From: Acidovorax defluvii
GTDB taxonomy: Bacteria; Pseudomonadota; Gammaproteobacteria; Burkholderiales; Burkholderiaceae_C
Length of the DNA stretch: 64,000 nt
Direction of reading: 5' to 3'
NCBI GenBank assembly: GCA_003268905.1
Contig: QLTU01000003.1
Span: 62,001 to 126,000, forward strand
Below the pieces are notes generated by a model that saw only the letters and a program-made list of their open reading frames with translations, had not been told where the DNA came from and ran no database searches. This document shows, piece by piece, positions 42,678-49,828 of the stretch. The stretch's first letter is position 1. Each line of letters starts with the position of its first letter. Position numbers and translations under genes: made by a program.

Positions 42678-43295
42678 TCAGTTTGCTGGCATTGATCCAT
42701 TGGGGGCAACAGCTTCTCGCAGGCGCTTTCGGGCACGTGCCAAGCTGGGCGAACGTTCAGCCGCTCTTGCGGGTTCCCAGTCTTTACTCACCCATGAAAC
42801 AAGGCGGGCGTTATAGCCAAGTCCTTGCCCAATCGCACCCCCGGGGAGGTTCCTCAGCAAATCTGCGCGAATGTCCTTGGGTGCTCCTTTGGCAAGCTTG
42901 AGCAACACCTGTTTCGGGTCAGGCAAGGCATCAGGCAATGGCGGCAGAACCCCTTTTGTGCCCACCAAATGACGCATCGCCTTGTGGTCCGCAAGCGCCC
43001 AGGCCTCCACTTCCCGCACAGCAATACGCAGCAACAGACGTTGAGGCAATCGCGTCTTACCCGCCCAGTCATCGCGCAATGCCAAGGGGCAAGCAAGCTG
43101 GTCCAGATCGGTAAGCACCAGCACTACCTGGTGCATTGCCATCTGGCGCCAGCTGTCCATCTTTGACCGGAGATAGCCGAACCCGTTTTTTCGCAACCTG
43201 TGCGTGACACAACACGGCTCAGGCAACTCTGCAACCAGGCGCAAGGCCACCGCCTCGCTCAACTCATCCTCGGTTGCAATCGCGATGGGTGTCAT
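42678..43295 (-). CDS. DUF4276 (Toprim-like) protein paired with an ATPase
   Basis: This 205-residue protein starts at the ATG at 43295, which overlaps the ATPase stop as ATGA. Acidic residues typical of Toprim folds are present: glutamates in TEDELSE (9-14), D63-x-D65 in LTDLDQ, and the REVEAWALAD segment at 94-103 that marks DUF4276. Such proteins are thought to be nucleases that act with SMC-like ATPases. It is the last gene of the restriction island. By analogy with PARIS (AriA ATPase and AriB Toprim) it may be a toxic effector released when the ATPase senses a phage. That function is inferred. Confidence 0.8.
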   Translation of the reverse strand: MTPIAIATEDELSEAVALRLVAELPEPCCVTHRLRKNGFGYLRSKMDSWRQMAMHQVVLVLTDLDQLACPLALRDDWAGKTRLPQRLLLRIAVREVEAWALADHKAMRHLVGTKGVLPPLPDALPDPKQVLLKLAKGAPKDIRADLLRNLPGGAIGQGLGYNARLVSWVSKDWEPARAAERSPSLARARKRLREAVAPNGSMPAN

Positions 43296-44449
43296 TGCCA
43301 CAACCCCAGCTGCGATACCGCGCTGGGCCGCGTCTTGGGTAACACCACCTCCGCAACACTCAGGCCGGCGCGCAGCGCAAGCCGCTCGTCCTCGTTCACG
43401 ATGCGGCCCGTGGTGCCCTGCTTGCCAGACTCCAGCAGTACCACGCCGCGTTCGTCAATGCCCTGATTGCTGAGCAGCGCTTCGCTGTGTGTGGTCAGCA
43501 GCACCTGGCGTCGGTTTTTCTGACCGCGCTGTAGGCGCTCGATGATCAGTGGAATCTGCGCAACGATGGCATCGTTCAGCGAAATCTCGGGCTCTTCCAG
43601 GAGCAGCATGGAATTACCCCCCTCCAGCAGCATCCACAGCAGCCCAAACAGGCGCAAAGTGCCATCGGAGAAATGCTCCTCTGACTGCCAACCCGCATTG
43701 GGCCGGTGGTGTTGATACCGGGCCTGAAGATGCGGGTGGCCCATGTCGTCTTTTTCAAAACGCAGCTCCGAAAACTGCGGCACCGCCAGTGCCAGGGCGA
43801 GGCCGATTTTTTTCAAGCGCGCGTTGCGCGTCTTCTCAGGTGTCGCGCTCAGCCGCTCCAGAAAACCTTGGCCGAACGGATCATCCGACAACCGATTGCC
43901 GCCAATTCGGTCACCAAACCGCAGCAATTGCGGCACCAGATGCAAATAGGTGATGTCGCTCAAAAAATCCGCTAGCTCGCGAAAGTTCTGGTTGGTCTGG
44001 ATTTGCTCCAGATGGGTCTGAGTCAACAGCAGCGTGTCTTTTTTGTCCTTGTCGTCGGGCCGGTTCAAGATCAGCTCGCCACCCTGCCACACCTGCTCGC
44101 GCGACACCAGCAGACGCTGCGCGCCCTTGCCCTCCGGTTTGAACGCCAGCACATAACGCCATGTCGGTTCGTCCTGATCCAACTCACGGCTGAGCGCAAT
44201 GTCGATTTCGACCTCAGGATCGCGGCGCGCGTGCAGGCAGCGCACTTTAGAGATACCGCCTCTCTCGGCGATGGCGGCCTGCAACCCACCACCCTGCCTT
44301 TTGCTCACATCGCGTAGAAACCGCAGGGCATCTAGCAGGTTGGATTTGCCCGACGCATTGGGGCCCAGCACGTAGGTGACATTGCGCAGGGGCACGTCCA
44401 GCGCCTGAAAATTGCGCCAGTTCTTGAGGCGGATATGGCTAAGCAGCAT
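43292..44449 (-). CDS. AAA15/AAA21 SMC-like ATPase of the defence island
   Basis: This 385-residue ABC-type ATPase starts at the ATG at 44449. It has Walker A GPNASGKS at 29-36, signature motif FSDGTLRL at 260-267, Walker B LLLEEPE at 282-288 and an H-loop TTHSEALL at 319-326, separated by a helical insertion. Related proteins are RloA, AbiLi, AriA and OLD-family ATPases. The gene overlaps hsdS by 11 bp at its start and the DUF4276 gene by 4 bp at its end, so it is translationally coupled to both. It probably functions with the DUF4276 protein as a sensor-effector pair. Confidence 0.88.
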   Translation of the reverse strand: MLLSHIRLKNWRNFQALDVPLRNVTYVLGPNASGKSNLLDALRFLRDVSKRQGGGLQAAIAERGGISKVRCLHARRDPEVEIDIALSRELDQDEPTWRYVLAFKPEGKGAQRLLVSREQVWQGGELILNRPDDKDKKDTLLLTQTHLEQIQTNQNFRELADFLSDITYLHLVPQLLRFGDRIGGNRLSDDPFGQGFLERLSATPEKTRNARLKKIGLALALAVPQFSELRFEKDDMGHPHLQARYQHHRPNAGWQSEEHFSDGTLRLFGLLWMLLEGGNSMLLLEEPEISLNDAIVAQIPLIIERLQRGQKNRRQVLLTTHSEALLSNQGIDERGVVLLESGKQGTTGRIVNEDERLALRAGLSVAEVVLPKTRPSAVSQLGLWQ

Positions 44450-46145
44450 GGCATTCGTCCTCTTGCTGTGTCGAAGTCTGGGCATTATTGGCCACCAGCG
44501 CCTCGGCCAGACGGGCCTGCACAGACTGGCGTTCGGCCAGGCGCTGGCGCAGGTCGGCGCACAGGCGGCGCAGCGCGGTGACGCGGGTGACGATGCGGGA
44601 TTGTTCGGGGAGGGGCGGCAAGGGGATGACCGCATTCCGCATGTCTCCAACATTTACGTGCTTTGCGCCAATGCCTTTATGCATAGCAAGCAGAGCATCA
44701 AGAAACGAAGTCGAAGAAATGGCTAATCGCACAAACTCTTTGGAAACTTGAGTAGAAAACCGGAAGAGCATGACTCGCTGGCCTAGACACGCATCCACGC
44801 CATCGGGAATCAGGATTGACTCCCCGACAGAACCTTCGCGTGCAAAAACCAAATCACCAGGCTGCGGAGCCAAGCGGGCATTGCGCTCCACAAAAGTTGA
44901 TTCATCAACAAAGCGAAGCTTGTGCGGCAACAGAACTCCTTGCTTAAAGCTATTGGTGTCGAGGCACAAACGGCCGCTTTCAACGAACTTTGGAGTTGAG
45001 TGCGGGCAATCAACAATCGCTATCGATAACTGCTCCAGTCTTCCCCACTCCCACCCCACCGGCAACTCAAACGGCTTTTCCTCGTCGGTGATGGGTGGCA
45101 GGGGTTTGCCCTGTTTGATCTGGCCGGTGGCGATGAGACGGTCTTTTTCGGTGCGGATTTTTTGCAGCAGGGCGCTGGCGGGTTCGTCCTGGGGGTCTTG
45201 GGGCACGAGCAGGCCGCGCACGGCCAGTTGCAGCAGGGTTTGCTCCAGGGCGTCGATGGCTTCGGGGCGGCCCGCCAGCAGGTCGAAGTGCTGGGCCACG
45301 CGCTGCCAGTGGTCGGCCAGCTCTTCGGGCGTGGTGCTGGCGGTGAGCGTGCCCAGCAGGGTGCTGACCAGTTGGGCGTGTTGCGCAGCCTGCAGCTGGC
45401 CCTTGACCTCTAGCGCATCGCACAGGCGCATGAGTTCTTCGACGCGGGTGACGATGCGGGATTGTTCGGCGAGGGGTGGTAAAGGAAAAACCGACTTACG
45501 AGCATCTTCCGTACCCAATCGCGGCATCTTCATCCCATAGCTCCGCGCATTCACGTATTCCAAGAAGAAAGGGCTACTCAAGACCAGTCGGAAATACTGT
45601 GGAACGTAATCGCCAAAACACCGAAACGGGATGATCTCGGTGGTGCAAACCCCGTCTTCGTCGGCCACGAAAACTTTATTCAGATACGGACGCAACTTGC
45701 CGTACAAAACATCTCCAGCGAGAAAGCAATTCTTATCGCTTAACGCAGGGCGTTGGGCAAATCGGAGCCGCTGGAGAAGCCGACCAGAGCACCTCTCTAT
45801 GTCTTCCATGTCCAAAACCCAAGTGTCGGGCTGAAGTTTTTCAACCTTCGTCGTCGTCCCGTAATTGGTGATTTCTCCGAGCCGAACCCACTCCCACCCC
45901 ACCGGCAACGCAAACGGCTTTTCCTCGTCCGCAATCGCCGCCAGCGGCTTGTCCCGCCTGATCTTCCCCTCGGCCATCAGCCGGTCTTTCTCCGCCCGAA
46001 TCTTCTGCAGCAACACGCTGGCTGGCTCATCGGCAGGGTCTTGCGGCACCAGCTTGCCTTGCACGGCCAGGGTCAAAATCAGCTCGCGCAGGCGCGCCAC
46101 GCCGCCGGGGGCGGTAGCCAAAATGTCTAAATTTGATAGCAGCAT
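44439..46145 (-). CDS. hsdS: Type I restriction-modification specificity subunit
   Basis: HsdS binds the bipartite DNA target and directs HsdM and HsdR. The protein has 568 residues and two target-recognition domains. It shows internal repeats: the LAVQGKLVPQDPADEPAS segment near residue 27 recurs as LAVRGLLVPQDPQDEPAS near 308, and each recognition domain ends in PLPPL(A/P)EQSRIVTRV. It is longer than typical HsdS because of the linkers between domains. The start codon and first codons lie inside a degenerate copy of the dispersed repeat, so the N-terminal residues MLLSNL are repeat-derived and the leader lacks a clear ribosome-binding site. Confidence 0.93.
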   Translation of the reverse strand: MLLSNLDILATAPGGVARLRELILTLAVQGKLVPQDPADEPASVLLQKIRAEKDRLMAEGKIRRDKPLAAIADEEKPFALPVGWEWVRLGEITNYGTTTKVEKLQPDTWVLDMEDIERCSGRLLQRLRFAQRPALSDKNCFLAGDVLYGKLRPYLNKVFVADEDGVCTTEIIPFRCFGDYVPQYFRLVLSSPFFLEYVNARSYGMKMPRLGTEDARKSVFPLPPLAEQSRIVTRVEELMRLCDALEVKGQLQAAQHAQLVSTLLGTLTASTTPEELADHWQRVAQHFDLLAGRPEAIDALEQTLLQLAVRGLLVPQDPQDEPASALLQKIRTEKDRLIATGQIKQGKPLPPITDEEKPFELPVGWEWGRLEQLSIAIVDCPHSTPKFVESGRLCLDTNSFKQGVLLPHKLRFVDESTFVERNARLAPQPGDLVFAREGSVGESILIPDGVDACLGQRVMLFRFSTQVSKEFVRLAISSTSFLDALLAMHKGIGAKHVNVGDMRNAVIPLPPLPEQSRIVTRVTALRRLCADLRQRLAERQSVQARLAEALVANNAQTSTQQEDECHAA

Positions 46146-46187
46146 GCGCTTGATTTGTAAGGGCTAGCACCCGATTTGGCATAAAAA
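46130..46187. repeat. Dispersed palindromic repeat, copy H (overlaps hsdS start)
   Basis: TTTGATAGC, then AGCGCATGC-like arm sequence, GGGCTAGCACCCGATTTGGCAT: a diverged copy with the orientation of copy A. It spans the hsdS start codon at 46145. Confidence 0.65.
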
Positions 46188-46308
46188 CAAACGCCAACAC
46201 CTTGCGCCGCCCTGGTTTGGGGACCGGCAGCCCGAGGAGCGACGGGGATGTTTTCCAATGAGCAACGACTGTTTTTGAATGGGAAACGTGGTACAGCCCC
46301 CAACGGCT

Positions 46309-46707
46309 TCAAGACCGCACCTCGGCCAGCAGTTCCGGGTGGCGGTCCAGCACCTTCAGCAGCTTGACCAGCGCCAGCGGAGGTTTGGTTTTGCCGGTTT
46401 CGTAGCGCGAGAAGGCGTTGACGCCGCCGCCAAATATTTCGGCGGCCTCGCGTTGGTCGAGGGCGAGTTTTTTGCGCACCTCGGTGATGTAGCCGGGGGC
46501 GACGAAGGCGGCGTTGACCTGCTGGGTGAAGGCTCGCATCTCGCGCATGACGCGTTCGGTCTCGGCCGGGTCGAGTAAGGATTCATCGCAGGCCGGGCAG
46601 AAGTCGCCCGTCACGGCAGGTATGACGGTGCTTTCACCCTTGTAGGTGTAGGTTTCATCGCGGGTGTCGTGAATGAGTTCGGCTGCGCCGCAGACAGGAC
46701 ATTTCAT
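46309..46707 (-). CDS. mqsA: MqsA antitoxin
   Basis: MqsA neutralises the MqsR RNase and represses the operon. The protein has 132 residues. The N-terminal zinc domain has C3, C6, C37 and C40. The C-terminal helix-turn-helix reads LALDQREAAEIFGGGVNAFSRYE and keeps N97 and R101, the residues that contact the operator in Escherichia coli. AAGGAG precedes the ATG at 46707, and it starts one base after the mqsR stop. The module lies inside the restriction operon between hsdM and hsdS. Confidence 0.95.
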   Translation of the reverse strand: MKCPVCGAAELIHDTRDETYTYKGESTVIPAVTGDFCPACDESLLDPAETERVMREMRAFTQQVNAAFVAPGYITEVRKKLALDQREAAEIFGGGVNAFSRYETGKTKPPLALVKLLKVLDRHPELLAEVRS

Positions 46708-46708
46708 G

Positions 46709-47005
46709 TCATAGCTCCTTGAAGGACACGACCAGCAGGTCATCGACCACGGTCAACTTGAGATAAACCTCCCCCAGCGGTGAACTGGTGCGGTACACGT
46801 CTTGCCAGATGGTGTGATCGGCATGGGTGGTCATGCTTTTATAAAAGTCAGACGCCTGCAGCGCCGAAATCACAGCCAGCATGCCTTGGAAGTCGATGCC
46901 CATGGCCTCTGCCCCGGTGCGCGCTGAACGCGTCACGCGAAAGTTGCCAGCTTGCAGCAGGGACTTGACGACGGTCAGCTTGCAATGCGGTGCGCTCTTT
47001 TCCAT
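46709..47005 (-). CDS. mqsR: MqsR mRNA interferase toxin
   Basis: MqsR is a RelE-fold RNase that cuts mRNA mainly at GCU. The protein has 98 residues, the same as in E. coli. The residues reported for E. coli catalysis, K56, Q68, Y81 and K96, are all present at the same positions (DFYKSM, TIWQDV, EVYLKL, SFKEL). The toxin should therefore be functional. It is transcribed before mqsA, the usual order. Its leader contains a palindrome matching the known MqsA operator. Confidence 0.95.
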   Translation of the reverse strand: MEKSAPHCKLTVVKSLLQAGNFRVTRSARTGAEAMGIDFQGMLAVISALQASDFYKSMTTHADHTIWQDVYRTSSPLGEVYLKLTVVDDLLVVSFKEL

Positions 47006-47011
47006 GAATTT

Positions 47012-47026
47012 TAACCTACTTGGTTA
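47012..47026. promoter_or_regulatory. MqsA operator candidate overlapping the hsdM stop
   Basis: TAACCTACTTGGTTA has perfect outer arms TAACC and GGTTA and matches the E. coli mqsRA operator TAACCTTTTAGGTTA at 12 of 15 positions. It lies 7 bp upstream of the mqsR start. Its last three bases are the hsdM stop codon on the minus strand. Confidence 0.75.
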
Positions 47027-48490
47027 TTTTTCACCCAATGACTGCGCCAGGATGCCCTTGAGTTCGTCGCGCAGTGCCTGGGCTTCGGCTTGCAGGCGGG
47101 CGTAGTCGGCCAGCAGCACCTCGGGGTCGTGGCTGGTTTGTTCGCCGATGTGGGGGTTTTTCTGGTCGAGGTTGTAGTTGGCGGCTTTGATGGCGTCGAT
47201 GCTGACTTTCCAAGCCCGTTCGTTTTCCACGCGGGCGGCAAAGCCATCCTGCTCGGTGCCCCACCAGGCTTTCTCGGCGTCGAATTCTTCGATGCGGATG
47301 GGCTTGGTCTTGTTGTAGTTTTTCACGCCCGGCGGGTACGGGTGCTCGTAGTACCAAACGTGCTGTGTGGGCTGGCCCTTGGTGAAGAACAGCAGGTTGG
47401 TCTTGATGCCGGTGTAGGGCGCAAACACGCCGCCCGGCAGGCGCACGATGGTGTGCAGGTTGCACTCTTGCAGCAACTGCTCTTTGATGCGGCTTTTGAC
47501 GCCTTCGCCAAACAGGGTGCCGTCGGGCAGCACCAGGGCGGCGCGGCCGTTGGTTTTGAGGATGTGCTTGATGAGCACCAAAAACAGGTCGGCCGTTTCT
47601 TTGGTGCGCACGTCGGCGGGGTAGCCTTGTTCGATGCCGGGCTCTTCCACGCCGCCAAAGGGCGGGTTGGTGAGCACCACGTCCACGCGGTCGGCCTGGG
47701 TGTAATCGCGCAGGGGGCGCACCAGGGTGTTGTCGTGGCGGATGTTGCTGGGCACTTCGATGCCGTGCAGCAGCAGGTTGGTGACACACAGCATGTGGGG
47801 CATCTGCTTTTTCTCTACGCCGCGAATGCTGTTTTGCAGCACGGCCTCTTGGCTTTCGTTGTGCACCTGTTTGCGCAGGTGCTCGATGGCGCAGACGAGG
47901 AAGCCGCCGGTGCCGGTGGCGGGGTCGAGCACCACTTCACCCAGTTGCGGGTTGACCATGTCCACCATGAACTGGGTGACAGCGCGGGGGGTGTAGAACT
48001 CGCCCGCGTTGCCTGCGCTTTGCAGGTCTTTGAGGATTTTTTCGTAGAGGTCGTTGAACTGGTGGCGCTCGGCCTGGCGGTTGAAGTCGATGGCGTTCAG
48101 CTTGTTGACCACCTGGCGCAGCAGGTGGCCGCTTTTCATGTAGTTGTAGGCGTCTTCAAACACGCCGCGCACCACGTAGCCGCGCGGGTTGCGCACGGGG
48201 TCGGCGCTGAGGCTTTTGAGGGTGGAGAAGAGCTGGTTGTCCACAAAGTCGAGCAATGCTTCGCCGGTCATGCCCTCGGGGTTGGCCGCCCAGTGGCGCC
48301 AGCGCATGGCTTCGGGGATGGGGCTTTGGTAGTGGTCGCGCGTGAGCTCCAGCTCTTCTTCGAGCGCATCGAACACCTTGAGGAACAGCAGCCAGGTGAG
48401 CTGGCTGATGCGCTGGGCGTCGCCATCGACGCCGCTGTCCTGGCGCATGATGTCCTGGATGGATTTGATGACGGGGGTGAGGTTGGACAT
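47024..48490 (-). CDS. hsdM: Type I restriction-modification DNA methyltransferase subunit
   Basis: HsdM transfers methyl groups from AdoMet to adenine within the target recognised by HsdS. The protein has 488 residues. The N-terminal helical domain is about 1-150. EFYTPR lies at 164-169, AdoMet motif I is DPATGTGGF at 189-197, and the catalytic motif IV is NPPFGG at 275-280. The sequence is of the HsdM family that pairs with EcoEI-like HsdR. Its stop codon overlaps the mqsRA operator. 99 bp containing a dispersed repeat separate it from the ATPase gene upstream. Confidence 0.95.
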   Translation of the reverse strand: MSNLTPVIKSIQDIMRQDSGVDGDAQRISQLTWLLFLKVFDALEEELELTRDHYQSPIPEAMRWRHWAANPEGMTGEALLDFVDNQLFSTLKSLSADPVRNPRGYVVRGVFEDAYNYMKSGHLLRQVVNKLNAIDFNRQAERHQFNDLYEKILKDLQSAGNAGEFYTPRAVTQFMVDMVNPQLGEVVLDPATGTGGFLVCAIEHLRKQVHNESQEAVLQNSIRGVEKKQMPHMLCVTNLLLHGIEVPSNIRHDNTLVRPLRDYTQADRVDVVLTNPPFGGVEEPGIEQGYPADVRTKETADLFLVLIKHILKTNGRAALVLPDGTLFGEGVKSRIKEQLLQECNLHTIVRLPGGVFAPYTGIKTNLLFFTKGQPTQHVWYYEHPYPPGVKNYNKTKPIRIEEFDAEKAWWGTEQDGFAARVENERAWKVSIDAIKAANYNLDQKNPHIGEQTSHDPEVLLADYARLQAEAQALRDELKGILAQSLGEK

Positions 48491-48512
48491 GGATGGCAGA
48501 ATTTGAGTAAAA

Positions 48513-48556
48513 AATGGCTCTAGCGCTTATGGGATAAGCGCTGGCAGCTATCAAAA
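48513..48556. repeat. Dispersed palindromic repeat, copy I (inside the restriction operon)
   Basis: GGCTCTAGCGCTTATGGG then ATAAGCGCTGGCAGCTATCA. The copy is well preserved and lies between the ATPase stop and the hsdM start. Confidence 0.85.
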
Positions 48557-48589
48557 TGAGAGTGATTGACGGCGCTGGCAGGGATGGGC

Positions 48590-49768
48590 TTATTCATCCA
48601 GCCAATCCAGCTGCGGGCCTGCCGGTGGCCAGGTGCCAGCTTGCACGCGCTGCGCATACCAACGCAGCATGGCGGCGTCTTCCACGGCGTATTCACTGCG
48701 GGCGGATTTCCAGACCAGGCTGGGCTGGTGGGCGCGCAGGCCCTCCAAGGCTTTTTGTGCCTTGGCCACGGTGACTTTGTCGCCCGTTTTGTCGGCGTAG
48801 AACTGCAAGGCATCGGCGTCGTAGGGGCGAAACCGGGTGCCCAGCTCCAGCATGCGCCACAGCACGGCTTGCTCCAGTGGGCGCAGGGCGGTGTAGTCGC
48901 TCTCCATCTGTGCTTCGTCGCTGCGCTGCTGCTCGGCCGCCTTGGCCAGCATGGCGTCTTCAAACCGGCCCGTGTGCGTGGCCAGGGGGCTGAGCACCTG
49001 GCCCAGGGCTTCCATAAAAAATTGCGGGCGCTGGCCAAAAAGGGCAAAAGCCTCGGCCAGGGTGACCTGATTGATCTCGCCCAGGTCGGGCCGCTGGCGA
49101 GCGATGAGGCGGGCGATGTGGGCCACAAAATCAGGCCCCAGCTCGGGCATGCGCTGGATTTGCGAGCCGTAAAACGGGGCGGCGTTGGTGTTGACGAGGC
49201 GCAGCAGCTTGTCGCGGTCAGAGCCCGACATCACTAGCATGAGCTGGGCGTGGCCTGGCCGGTTGAGCTGGTCACGGGCCGACTTGAGGGCAGCCATGGC
49301 GGTTTCGCCCGCTTCGCTGGTGAGGGCGTGCTGGGCCTCATCGATGATCAGCGCCACGGGGCTTTTGGCGGCTTCAACCAGGGCGCGCAAGGCATCGGCC
49401 AGTGTGCTGCCATCGGTGCGGCCAATTTTGGAGGTGTCGATCTTGATGCCGCCCACGCTGATGCTTTCCAGCCCTGCGGAGCGGGCGGTTTTGGCCACCA
49501 CACCGAGCTGCTTCAAGAGCGCACGGCCTACAGCTTCAGCAATCAGGCTGCCGGGGTCGCGCTTTTGGTCGGCCCACAAGTCCACGTACACCACCACCAC
49601 CTGGCGGTGCGCCAGCTCAGGCATGAGGTCCGACTGCAAAAACGTGGATTTGCCCGTGCGCCGTGGCGCTGCCAGAAACAGGCCGTTGGGTGCATCACTG
49701 AAGGCGGCTTTGCCTTGCAGGGCGTCTGCCAGCGCGGCGGCAAGCGGGGTGCGCGGGTAGTAGAGCAT
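48590..49768 (-). CDS. AAA ATPase inserted between hsdR and hsdM
   Basis: This 392-residue P-loop ATPase of the archaeal-ATPase/ORC1-like AAA type starts at the ATG at 49768 with AAAGGA upstream. Walker A is APRRTGKST at 34-42 and Walker B VALIIDEAQ at 138-146. A sensor-like LMLVMSGSD lies near 178, and the C-terminal third is helical and resembles a winged-helix region. It has no nuclease motif. It is not a normal type I restriction subunit, and its role here is unknown. It could regulate or sense for the island. Confidence 0.85.
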   Translation of the reverse strand: MLYYPRTPLAAALADALQGKAAFSDAPNGLFLAAPRRTGKSTFLQSDLMPELAHRQVVVVYVDLWADQKRDPGSLIAEAVGRALLKQLGVVAKTARSAGLESISVGGIKIDTSKIGRTDGSTLADALRALVEAAKSPVALIIDEAQHALTSEAGETAMAALKSARDQLNRPGHAQLMLVMSGSDRDKLLRLVNTNAAPFYGSQIQRMPELGPDFVAHIARLIARQRPDLGEINQVTLAEAFALFGQRPQFFMEALGQVLSPLATHTGRFEDAMLAKAAEQQRSDEAQMESDYTALRPLEQAVLWRMLELGTRFRPYDADALQFYADKTGDKVTVAKAQKALEGLRAHQPSLVWKSARSEYAVEDAAMLRWYAQRVQAGTWPPAGPQLDWLDE

Positions 49769-49771
49769 CAA

Positions 49772-49828
49772 CTATCCTTTAATATCAATTTTTAGATATT
49801 TTATCTTTTTTAAGATAGTTCAAGATAA
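49772..49828 (-). promoter_or_regulatory. AT-rich promoter-like gap between hsdR and the ATPase gene
   Basis: This is a strongly AT-rich 57-bp gap with an inverted repeat TATCTT/AAGATA at 49802-49817 and TTGAAC-type and TA-rich elements on the minus strand. It is the only gap of such composition in the island and could drive the ATPase-hsdM unit separately from hsdR. Confidence 0.4.
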
